Source: Azophilus sp965200465 | GTDB lineage: Bacteria; Pseudomonadota; Gammaproteobacteria; Pseudomonadales; Azotimanducaceae | DNA: 64,000 bases | Direction: 5' to 3' | Assembly (NCBI GenBank): GCA_965200465.1 | Contig: OZ241358.1 | Location: 682,001 to 746,000, forward strand | Shown here: positions 1-7,836 of the stretch, piece by piece | Layout: every line of letters starts with the position of its first letter | Position numbering within the stretch: position 1 is the first letter of the stretch | Notes under the pieces: model-generated | Seen by the model: the letters and a program-made list of their open reading frames with translations, nothing else | What the model was told of the DNA's origin: nothing | The model's database searches: none | Position numbers and translations under genes: made by a program

Positions 1-1677
1 CAAGCTTAGTTCCGCCACCCGCAATGGCGTCCCGCGCAAAACCACGCCGTCCCACAAGGGGATGGGGTTGTATGCATGCCAATTTAACCCGCCGGTGGGC
101 GCCAGGACGTCCCGCGCCGCCAGCAGGTTGGTGCAGTCCTTGAGCAGGCCGGGGCCAATCCAGCCGGCGGCGGCGGTTGAGGACAAGCACAGCATCCCTT
201 GGTCAAGGTCATGTTCCGCAATGCGGCGCAGCGCCGGCGCAATGGGGCCGGTGAGTTCGTTGCCGGCCAGCGTCAATTCCCGCAACTCAAGCAGTTCGCC
301 CAAAGCCGACGGAATTGCCCCGCTCAATCGATTGCCATCCAATCTCAGGTTCGTGAGTTGCTCGAGCCGGCCGAGTTCCGCTGGAATTGGGCCGCTTAGG
401 TCGTTGTTGCTTAGCGCCAGGAACTGCAGATTGGCCATCCCGCCCAGCGCCGGCGGGAGGCCGCCGGACAGGGCGTTCACGGCGAGATTCAGGGAGACAA
501 GTTGGTCCAACTGCGCAATTTCGGGGGGGAGCCGCCCGCTCAAGCCGAAGGACGACAGGTCCAATTCGGTCACCCGGGGCGGTGCGCCCCCTAGGGTGAC
601 GCCTCGCCAGGATGCAATCGGGTAAGCGTAGTCCCAACTCCAAAGGCCCTTTGAGCCCCCGGCGAGGGTGCGACGCAAGCCGACCAGCGCCTTGCAGTCC
701 GCAACCAATCGGGGGTTGCTGTCGTTCAGGCAGGCGTGGTCCGTCAAGGACGCTGCAACGATCGCCCCCGGCCCCCAGCCAAGCCAAGGGGCTTGTGCAA
801 TGCCTGCAAGGGCTAAGCGCCACCGGTTCTGGCCGGTTTGGGCCTCTTCGCCAACGCGGCCCTCCGCCCCGCCCAGCGGCGGGCCGGCGAAAGTCCCCAC
901 GATGAGGCAAGCCAGTGCGGCGACTGCGGCGGCCAAAACCCCGGCACCCTTCCGACTGCGCAAAAAATAGTGCGCCCCCCAATACAGGGGATAGGCCAAC
1001 AGCAGGCCGCCGACCAGAAAATAATGGCCGAAGAAGACGCCGTTGCCCACAAAGAGCAGGAAAAAGACGTGCGCCCACCAGTGTTGGCGCCTTGCTTCTT
1101 CGCTGCGCACAACCAGCGCTAGGCCAACGGCCAACAGCAAATAGCCAAGAATGGCGGCGTGGGCGCTCTGGCCGACCTCCATGAAATAAAGCGGCAGCAT
1201 GGCCAGCATCGCCGCCGGCAGCACGAAGACGGCAGGCTTGCGCAGCCAGGTCGGCCCGTTGTGCTGGCAGAACAGGAAAATGACGCCGGCCGCCAGAACC
1301 CCGGCCAAGTGCCGGACACCCTGCCAACTGAACGCAAAAATCAAGCCGACGGCGTAAAGAGCGGACAGGGCGCCAAAGCAAAGGAGCACCGGGCGAACCT
1401 CGGCCGCAACGCGCCCCCGCAGCAAGGCAAGCGCCATAAGCAGCACTGCGACGACGAATAGGGCTTCGGCAACGGCGCCTGGGAAGGCGCCGGGGAAGTG
1501 GAGGCGCAAGAGGTTCGCCAGCAGCAGCATCGCCAACCACACAAGGCTGTCGCCGGCAAAGGCGATGCGCTCCGACAGCCGCCGCAGCGCGAATACGCCC
1601 CGCCCCAACAGGCCCCGCCCGGACGCTAAGCGGCTTTCCACCAAACCGCCGGCCCGATGCAGCCAATTTTGCTCCAT
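1..1677 (-). CDS. O-antigen-ligase-like membrane protein fused to plant-type leucine-rich repeats (partial, 3' end off window)
   Basis: The reading frame is open from an ATG at 1677 to the left edge (559 codons, no stop). Residues 40-260 form about eight hydrophobic segments. Residues 283-304 read NRWRLALAGIAQAPWLGWGP, close to the R..la...i...P.lGwG.G signature of Wzy/WaaL-type O-antigen ligases and polymerases. A cap follows at 320-366 (DC..L..R..LA, then W.GV.L) that resembles an LRRNT_2 cap. Five 24-residue repeats then run from 368 to about 486 with the pattern L..L.L..N.LSG.IP..LG. A second cap (DC..LL.ARD, W.GVVL) begins near 506, so a second repeat cassette probably continues outside the window. 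Inference: an envelope glycan enzyme or relative whose periplasmic region carries a binding domain. The membrane-family assignment is tentative; the repeats are certain. Confidence 0.75.
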   Translation of the reverse strand, partial: MEQNWLHRAGGLVESRLASGRGLLGRGVFALRRLSERIAFAGDSLVWLAMLLLANLLRLHFPGAFPGAVAEALFVVAVLLMALALLRGRVAAEVRPVLLCFGALSALYAVGLIFAFSWQGVRHLAGVLAAGVIFLFCQHNGPTWLRKPAVFVLPAAMLAMLPLYFMEVGQSAHAAILGYLLLAVGLALVVRSEEARRQHWWAHVFFLLFVGNGVFFGHYFLVGGLLLAYPLYWGAHYFLRSRKGAGVLAAAVAALACLIVGTFAGPPLGGAEGRVGEEAQTGQNRWRLALAGIAQAPWLGWGPGAIVAASLTDHACLNDSNPRLVADCKALVGLRRTLAGGSKGLWSWDYAYPIASWRGVTLGGAPPRVTELDLSSFGLSGRLPPEIAQLDQLVSLNLAVNALSGGLPPALGGMANLQFLALSNNDLSGPIPAELGRLEQLTNLRLDGNRLSGAIPSALGELLELRELTLAGNELTGPIAPALRRIAEHDLDQGMLCLSSTAAAGWIGPGLLKDCTNLLAARDVLAPTGGLNWHAYNPIPLWDGVVLRGTPLRVAELSL

Positions 1678-1801
1678 TTGCCCAGTTTCTCCACTTCGCC
1701 TTGCCAAGCCAATGATGCCACAGGGAGCTCTAGGTGGGAACTATGCTATGGTACACCGGTTTGGCCGCCGTTCGTTGATGAGGCTTTTCGACAGATGAAA
1801 A

Positions 1802-3478
1802 ATGATGATTGTGCCGACCATTAGCTTAACCCGCCTGCGGCCAAAATTGGTTGCGCAGTGGGGAGTCTTCGCCGTTCCGCTTTTGCTGCTCATTGCTCCC
1901 GCTCTGCACTACTCACTCGATACGCCCATCGGCCTATTCGAAAGATCGCCGCACTTAGCCAACAAGTACAATAGCGCAAGTGATTTTCTCTCCTATTTGC
2001 GCACAACCTTGCTTGAACCCTCATGGCGGTTTCGGCCGTTTTACTACGTTTGGAACGGCCTTGTATGGAAGGTCTTCGGCGATTCGGCATGGCTCCATCA
2101 TCTAATCCGATGGCTGATCTGCTGCGGCGCAGTTGCATTGTTCATTGCGGCCTTTAGACGCACTTCAAGATTGCCGTACGCTGCGACGCCTCTACAGCCG
2201 GGGTTGCAAGTTATTCCGCTGGCCTTGTTGGCGTATCTGTTATTGTTCTTCCCAAACGTGCCCACTGTTCGCATAGAATGCGTGGAGCTTTACACGGTCT
2301 TCTTCCTCGGTCTCTGCAACTGGGCGGCGGCGCTCATGCTGGCTGCCGAAAGGGCAAGTCCAAGCCACCATGCGCTGTTTTGCTTGGGCTGGCTAGGTCT
2401 CCTATTTTCCAAGGAAGTCAATGTTGCTCCAGCGCTTTGGCTGCTTGCCTTCTGGTGGGCCTTGGCCATTGCAAATAGAAGGGGGAGGGGGCCATCGACG
2501 AGAAAATTGCTGGCGGGATCATCGCTGACGCTAACCCTTTGCGTTGCCATATACAAGGTAAGCCAGACTTTGGAATTGGCCACAGAACGTGGCCATTACT
2601 TCGCTCCGTCCAAACCGATTCTAGACAGATTCACCGAAAATGCGGCAAACATTCTGCAAGGTCTGCTTCAATACGAAACTTCCGTGTTCATTACCGCGGC
2701 CTTCACTTTTTTGCTAATGGCGCTAATCGTCTTGGTCGTCGCCAAGGTTGCAAGGCGTGAATTCAACGGTGAGCTTGCGTTTGTTTTTCTGTTGCTCGGC
2801 GAGTTCATAAGCATGTTTCTCGTGCTAAGCATTCAATACGACATGACACTGCGGTATTGGAGCATCCTAGTGCCCTGCCTTGCCACGCTGCTGGCCTTTG
2901 CCGCGAAGTTCCTGCTGCAGGCGGCCATGCGCCACAGGACCCTAGCCAACTGCACGGCGCTTGCCCTAGCGGCTTTCATTGCTTTATTCACGGCGGCCAA
3001 CTACTACAATTTTTTGCATCAGGTCATTATCCAACACAGCGCCCGCAATCTTGATGATTTGGTAATATCGGAAATTGCGCAGCTCATCAATAGCGGGAAA
3101 TACGTCCAAACCAACCCTTACAGCCAGCATTATGAAGAAATTTGGAGGCTTGGCTGGGACCATGTTTGGAAAGAGCATTGGCCCAAGCATCCATACGACG
3201 AAGGCAGAGTGCATCAAGTGCCTCCAAAGGACCCGACGCAGCCCTACTATCTTGTGGACATTCTGGACATGGGGGGGCAGCCTGCCCTTGCGGGCGGCGC
3301 CCATGCCAGCTTGGTGGGCCGGACGGATTACGGCATTCTACGCCAAGCCGCAAGGGTGGCGGGCCTTCTTCAGGGCGGCACCCCGCAGGCGTCCGTGGAT
3401 TGGGGCATGTTTCCATTAGGCGAGTATCGTTGGGCCATATACGCATTGCCCGAATCACCGCCGGCCGGCATGCATTGA
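1802..3478 (+). CDS. polytopic membrane protein, possibly GT-C-type glycosyltransferase
   Basis: The protein has 558 residues with about ten hydrophobic segments (for example 20-38, 102-118, 136-151 and 295-320) and a mostly soluble C-terminal tail of about 130 residues. The first loop contains RFRPFYYVW and FGDSAWLHH, reminiscent of multi-spanning GT-C sugar transferases and related unnamed membrane proteins, but no catalytic motif is certain. It is transcribed divergently from the LRR protein with 124 nt between them. Codon use is visibly more A/T-rich (AAA, ATT, TTT) than in the surrounding genes, which suggests acquisition or relaxed selection. The start could be either of two adjacent ATG codons (1802 or 1805). 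Function is unassigned. Confidence 0.7.
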   Translation: MMIVPTISLTRLRPKLVAQWGVFAVPLLLLIAPALHYSLDTPIGLFERSPHLANKYNSASDFLSYLRTTLLEPSWRFRPFYYVWNGLVWKVFGDSAWLHHLIRWLICCGAVALFIAAFRRTSRLPYAATPLQPGLQVIPLALLAYLLLFFPNVPTVRIECVELYTVFFLGLCNWAAALMLAAERASPSHHALFCLGWLGLLFSKEVNVAPALWLLAFWWALAIANRRGRGPSTRKLLAGSSLTLTLCVAIYKVSQTLELATERGHYFAPSKPILDRFTENAANILQGLLQYETSVFITAAFTFLLMALIVLVVAKVARREFNGELAFVFLLLGEFISMFLVLSIQYDMTLRYWSILVPCLATLLAFAAKFLLQAAMRHRTLANCTALALAAFIALFTAANYYNFLHQVIIQHSARNLDDLVISEIAQLINSGKYVQTNPYSQHYEEIWRLGWDHVWKEHWPKHPYDEGRVHQVPPKDPTQPYYLVDILDMGGQPALAGGAHASLVGRTDYGILRQAARVAGLLQGGTPQASVDWGMFPLGEYRWAIYALPESPPAGMH

Positions 3479-3531
3479 AAGCCAGGCGCCGCATCTGGAC
3501 AACGGGAATCCCGCTTCCAAGTTAGCCGGAG

Positions 3532-5967
3532 TCAGCTTCGCAGCCGCTCGTTGCCGGGGTCAAACGGGCTTTCCGGCAACACGGACGCGCTGTGGCGCTC
3601 GCCAAGAATCTCGATCTCCAAGCGGGCGCCGGGCCGCGCCAATTCCGGGCGCAGCATGGCTAGGGCCAGAGATTTGCCCAGCCGGTGCCCGTAGCCGCCG
3701 CTGGTGGCGCGGCCCACCAGTTCGCCGGTGTGCAACAGCGGGTTGTTGCCTAGGGCGTCGGCGTCCCGTACGTCCTCGACTTCCAAGGTTGCGAAGGCGT
3801 TGGCGAAGCCGCGTTCGCGCCATGCCAGCAGGCCGTCGCGGCCAATGAATTTCCCCTTGTCCAAACGCACGAAGCGCTCCAGGCCGGACTCCAAGGCGGC
3901 GTATTCGATGGACAGTTCGGCGCCGATCATGCGATAGGACTTCTCCAAACGCAGGGCGTCCATGGCGCGAATGCCGAAGGGCTTGAGGCTTAGGTCCGCG
4001 CCGGCCTCGAACAACGCATCGAATATCTGATTCTGCGTCTCCATCGGGTGGTGCAGCTCCCAACCCAATTCGCCGATGAAGTTGACCCGCACGGCCATCG
4101 CCTGCGCCATGCCGATGTTGACGGCTTGGGCGGAGAGCCAAGGGAAGGCGCTGTTGCTGAAGTCCGCGTTCGAGACGCGCTGCAGGAGCGTTCGGGACTG
4201 CGGCCCAGCCACCACCAAAACCCCCAAGGCGCTGGTCAGGTCCGCGAAGCGCACCGAACCGTCGGCCGGCATCAACCTTTGCAGGTAGTCGTGGTCCAGC
4301 CGCTGCCAAGCGCCGGCGGAGACCAAGTAGAAGGCGTCCGCCGCCTCCCGCAGAATGGTGAACTCGCTATGCACCCCGCCCCGGGCGCTCAGCGCGTGGC
4401 ACAGGCCGATGCGGCCCGGCTTGGTCGGCAGGCGATTGGCCACCAGCGAATCCAGGAAGGCGGCGGCGCCGGGGCCGGACACGCGGCATTTGGCGAAGGC
4501 GGTCATGTCCAGCAGGCCCACATGCTCATGCACATGGCGGCACTCGTCCCCCACTGGGGCGAACCAGCGGGAGCGGCGGAAGGACCAATGGTCCTCGGCG
4601 GCCATGCCTTGCGGAGCGAACCAGTTGGCTCGCTCCCAGCCGAACTTCTGGCCGAACACCGCGCCCTTGGCCTGCAGCCGCCCGTAGCAGGGCGCGGTTC
4701 TCAAGGGGCGGGCGGCGGGGCGCTCCTCGTCCGGGTAGTGGATGGTGAAGACATTGGCGTAGGCTTCCTCGTTCTTGTGCTTAAGGTAGCCCTTGGTGGC
4801 GTAGTCCCCGAAGCGGCGCGGCTCCACCCCCAGCATGTCAATGCCGGGCTCGCCGTCAACGATCCACTGCGCCAGCTGCCAGCCGGCGCCGCCGGCGGCG
4901 GTGATGCCGAAGCTGTGGCCCTCGTTCAGCCAGAAGTTGGGCAGACCCCAAGCCGGGCCAACGATGGGGCTGCCGTCCGGCGTGTAGGGAATGGCGCCGT
5001 TGTACACCTCCTTCACGCCCACTTCGGCAAAGGCCGGAACCCGCTTCATGGCCGCCTCGACATGGGGCGTCAGCCGCTCCAAATCCGCCTCGAAAAGTTC
5101 GTACTCCACGTCATCGAGAGGGTTGTCCAAGTAGCAGCAGGGCGCTCCCCGCTCATAGGGGCCGAGGATGAAGCCGCCCCGCTCCTCGCGCAGATACCAG
5201 GAACCGTCGGACTCGCGCAGCACGCCCATTTCCGGCAGCCCCGCCTTGTGGCGGGCCACCACCTGCGGGTGCGGTTCGGTGACGATGAACTGATGCTCCA
5301 CCGGCAGCACCGGCACGTCCAAGCCCACCATTGCCCCAGTGGCGCGGGCGTAGCTGCCGGTGGCGGCGACGACATGCTCGCAACGGAGGTCGCCGGCGGT
5401 GGTGCGCAGCAGCCAATCGCCGCCCTGCCGCTCGATGGCGGTGACCCTGGTGCGGCGGTGAATCTCCGCGCCCAAGGCCCGGGCGCCCTTGGCCAAGGCC
5501 TGGGTGAGGTCGGCCGGCTGTATGTAGCCGTCGTCCGGATGGCGAATGGCGCCGACCAAGCCCTCGATGCTGCAAAGCGGCCAAAGCTCCCGCACCTGCT
5601 CCGGGGTCAGGAACTCCACCCGTACGCCGATGGTGCGGGCGGTGGCGGCGTACTGAAGATACTCGTCCAGGCGCTCGCGGTTCATGGCCAAACGGATGTT
5701 GCCCACCTGCCGGAAGCCCACCGCTTGGCCGGTCTCCGCCTCCAGTTGCCGGTAGAGCTGCACGGAGTATTTGTGGATCTGGCCGACGCTGTAGCTCATG
5801 TTGAACAGCGGCAGAAGGCCGGCGGCGTGCCAAGTGGAGCCGCAGGTCAACTCCCCCTTCTCCAGCAGCACGGCATCCCCGCCCCAGCCTTTTTTCGCCA
5901 AGTGATAGAGCGTGCTGACGCCGACGACGCCACCGCCGATCACGACAACTCGGGCCTGCGATCTCAT
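3532..5967 (-). CDS. dimethylglycine/sarcosine dehydrogenase-type flavoprotein with GcvT domains
   Basis: The 811-residue protein has the domain order of mitochondrial and bacterial dimethylglycine and sarcosine dehydrogenases. An N-terminal FAD-binding DAO domain carries the dinucleotide motif VIGGGVVGVST near residue 9. The segment TWHAAGLLP contains the His that binds FAD covalently in the known enzymes. An FAO_M segment lies around 390-450, followed by the GcvT folate-binding and GcvT C-terminal barrels. Expected role: oxidative N-demethylation of dimethylglycine, sarcosine or a similar methylamine, with transfer of the one-carbon unit to tetrahydrofolate. The ATG follows a GGGAG ribosome site. 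It is divergent from a GbdR-like regulator, which supports a place in glycine betaine catabolism. The exact substrate cannot be read from sequence. Confidence 0.88.
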   Translation of the reverse strand: MRSQARVVVIGGGVVGVSTLYHLAKKGWGGDAVLLEKGELTCGSTWHAAGLLPLFNMSYSVGQIHKYSVQLYRQLEAETGQAVGFRQVGNIRLAMNRERLDEYLQYAATARTIGVRVEFLTPEQVRELWPLCSIEGLVGAIRHPDDGYIQPADLTQALAKGARALGAEIHRRTRVTAIERQGGDWLLRTTAGDLRCEHVVAATGSYARATGAMVGLDVPVLPVEHQFIVTEPHPQVVARHKAGLPEMGVLRESDGSWYLREERGGFILGPYERGAPCCYLDNPLDDVEYELFEADLERLTPHVEAAMKRVPAFAEVGVKEVYNGAIPYTPDGSPIVGPAWGLPNFWLNEGHSFGITAAGGAGWQLAQWIVDGEPGIDMLGVEPRRFGDYATKGYLKHKNEEAYANVFTIHYPDEERPAARPLRTAPCYGRLQAKGAVFGQKFGWERANWFAPQGMAAEDHWSFRRSRWFAPVGDECRHVHEHVGLLDMTAFAKCRVSGPGAAAFLDSLVANRLPTKPGRIGLCHALSARGGVHSEFTILREAADAFYLVSAGAWQRLDHDYLQRLMPADGSVRFADLTSALGVLVVAGPQSRTLLQRVSNADFSNSAFPWLSAQAVNIGMAQAMAVRVNFIGELGWELHHPMETQNQIFDALFEAGADLSLKPFGIRAMDALRLEKSYRMIGAELSIEYAALESGLERFVRLDKGKFIGRDGLLAWRERGFANAFATLEVEDVRDADALGNNPLLHTGELVGRATSGGYGHRLGKSLALAMLRPELARPGARLEIEILGERHSASVLPESPFDPGNERLRS

Positions 5968-6214
5968 TGGGGCTCCCTAAGCGTTCCGGGACGGGTGGGC
6001 GCCGGCGCTCCGCCGCGGCGCCGTGCCTCCACTCAACAGACCAGTCTAGGAGCCTTGGTCCGGACAGCCACCCCATTATGCGACGCGCCTTTGCGAATTC
6101 GCGCCAGAAGCGCGGAGCGTCGCTTTAGGCGAACGGACTATTGCGGGGCTGCGCAAACCAGTAAACTTAAGCCTTCACCTTCACTTCTTGGCTCATTGGC
6201 GGAACGGTGCATCT

Positions 6215-7213
6215 GTGAACTCATTCGCACAACCGCTGCACATCGGCTTTCTGCTGTTGCCCCGATACACGCTGATTTCCCTATCCTGCGCGGTGTCGGT
6301 GCTGCGCATGGCCAACCGACTGACGGGGCAGCCTCTTTACAGTTGGTCGCTCCACACCAGGGACGGCAACGCAGTCGAGTCCAGCGACGGCCTTTCCCTG
6401 CACATCGACGGCGCCCTGGGCAAAACCGCCAAGGCGAAGATGCTGTTCGTCTGCGGCGGCATCGAAGTGGAGTCGGCCTGCGACGGTGCGCTGCTGAACC
6501 TGCTGCGCGGCTTCGCCAAGCGCAACATTCCCCTCGGCGCCCTATGCACCGGCAGCTACGCCTTGGCCGCCGCCGGGTTGCTCGACGGCCACCGCTGCGC
6601 AATTCACTGGGAGAACCTAGCCAGCCTGCGGGAGACCTTCCCCCGGGTGCAGGTGCAGCAGGGCCTATTCGTGATCGACCGCAACCGCTACACCTGCTCC
6701 GGCGGGGTCAGCGCCCTGGACCTGATGCTGAACCTGGTCGAAAGCCGCCACGGACGCAAGCTGGCTCGGGACATCTCCGAGCAGTTCATCTGCGAGCGCA
6801 TCCGCACGCAGCAGGACAGTCAGCGCATTCCGCTGCAGCACTACCTCGGCACCAGCCAGCCGCGCATCGTTGAGGCCGTGGCCCTGATGGAATCCAACTT
6901 GGAGGAGCCGTTGGGCATGGATGACTTGGCGTCCTATGTGGGCGTGTCCCGTCGGCAACTCGAACGGCTCTTCCACAAGCACCTCGGCTGCGCTCCCTCC
7001 CGCTACTACTTGGAACTGCGCCTGCAGCGGGCGCGCCTGCTGCTGCTGCGCACGGACCTGCCGGTCATCGACATCGCCGCTGGCTGCGGGTTCTCTTCGG
7101 CGCCCCACTTCAGCAAGTGCTACAACGAGCTCTTCAGGCGCTCGCCGCGGCAGGAGCGCCGCGAATCCGGCCTTGGCGGCGAACCCCTAGCGCCCTTGAC
7201 GCCTAGGGGCTGA
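6215..7213 (+). CDS. GbdR/GlxA-like AraC-family transcriptional regulator
   Basis: The 332-residue protein has an N-terminal class I glutamine amidotransferase-like domain, with GALCTGSYALAAAGLL around the conserved Cys, and a C-terminal AraC double helix-turn-helix (MDDLASYVGVSRRQLERLF and DIAAGCGFSSAPHFSKCY). This is the architecture of GbdR, CdhR and ArgR-type regulators; GbdR activates glycine betaine and dimethylglycine catabolism in Pseudomonas. The divergent dehydrogenase makes that the most likely role here. A GTG start at 6215 is chosen; an in-frame TTG at 6188 would add nine residues but has no better ribosome site. A 7-bp inverted repeat overlaps the 3' end and may terminate the transcript. 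Confidence 0.85.
   Translation: MNSFAQPLHIGFLLLPRYTLISLSCAVSVLRMANRLTGQPLYSWSLHTRDGNAVESSDGLSLHIDGALGKTAKAKMLFVCGGIEVESACDGALLNLLRGFAKRNIPLGALCTGSYALAAAGLLDGHRCAIHWENLASLRETFPRVQVQQGLFVIDRNRYTCSGGVSALDLMLNLVESRHGRKLARDISEQFICERIRTQQDSQRIPLQHYLGTSQPRIVEAVALMESNLEEPLGMDDLASYVGVSRRQLERLFHKHLGCAPSRYYLELRLQRARLLLLRTDLPVIDIAAGCGFSSAPHFSKCYNELFRRSPRQERRESGLGGEPLAPLTPRG
7184..7209 (+). terminator. hairpin at the 3' end of the regulator gene
   Basis: CCCCTAG (7184-7190) and CTAGGGG (7203-7209) form a perfect 7-bp stem that straddles the end of the coding region. No T-run follows, so a terminator role is only possible. Confidence 0.35.
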
Positions 7214-7293
7214 AGGGATCGGTTAACATGGGCCGCAAGGCCCAAGGTCAAGCGGTGCGGATGTTCAGCTTAGTCGAAACGGGGCGATGCGCC

Positions 7294-7836
7294 ATGCAGC
7301 CAAGGTGGGCGAGCGCCGCGGCGGTGGTGTGCGCCCTCGGCTTGGAGGCGCTAAGCCCAAGCCCGGCGTTCGGGGATGGATTTGCGCCCTTGCTGGCGTC
7401 CACGGCGCGGGGCCAAGCCTTGGTCATGCCCCTTGGCGACGCCGCCCTAGGCGCCGCCTCCGTAGGCGGCCTGCGCGTTGAGGTCGCCGTTGAAGACGGC
7501 TTTAGGGTTTACCGCGTTCGCCACCGCGGGCGAACCCACACCGCTCGCCAGCCGATGCAGGAGCAAACTAGGCGTCTCGCCTTCGACTTTGCGCGGCGGC
7601 GCTTGGCCGAAGTGGCGCCAACCTTGCTGCTGCGCCTAGGCGCCAACGATGATCTCAGCGCCGTCATTGAAGCCGCTGGGGCCCTGGGCGGCAAGGCGTA
7701 TCCGGCCTTGGGCTGGGCGCTGCTGCGCCTGCCGCCGGAGGCGAACCCGGCGGCGGTGGCGCAAAGGCTGGAGTCCACTGGGTTGGCCAACAGTGCGAAG
7801 GTGCAATTGAGGGGCCCGATTTATGTTCCTCAGTAG
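7294..7836 (+). CDS. secreted subtilase-propeptide-like protein
   Basis: The 180-residue product starts at ATG 7294 with a Sec signal peptide: a hydrophobic run at 7-20 and likely cleavage after AFG at 27. The C-terminal half reads LLLRLGANDD ... GWALLRLPP ... VAQRLESTGL, followed by a basic RGPIYVP tail. That pattern of a LxLP strand followed by an A..L. helix resembles the end of the inhibitor-I9-type propeptide that normally precedes an S8 protease domain. The next gene overlaps it by 14 nt and is an S8 protease lacking such a propeptide. Inference: a detached intramolecular chaperone or inhibitor encoded as a separate gene. An upstream in-frame start at 7228 was rejected because it would bury the signal peptide. 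Confidence 0.6.
   Translation: MQPRWASAAAVVCALGLEALSPSPAFGDGFAPLLASTARGQALVMPLGDAALGAASVGGLRVEVAVEDGFRVYRVRHRGRTHTARQPMQEQTRRLAFDFARRRLAEVAPTLLLRLGANDDLSAVIEAAGALGGKAYPALGWALLRLPPEANPAAVAQRLESTGLANSAKVQLRGPIYVPQ

Noticed and set aside
287..1666. 459-aa open frame on the minus strand
   Set aside because: Its translation is Arg/Ala-rich without motifs. The neighbouring frame on the same strand (start 1677) has membrane helices and clear leucine-rich repeats.
4048..6873. 941-aa open frame on the plus strand
   Set aside because: It lies opposite the 811-aa dehydrogenase and runs into the regulator gene in the wrong frame; low-complexity translation, no motif.
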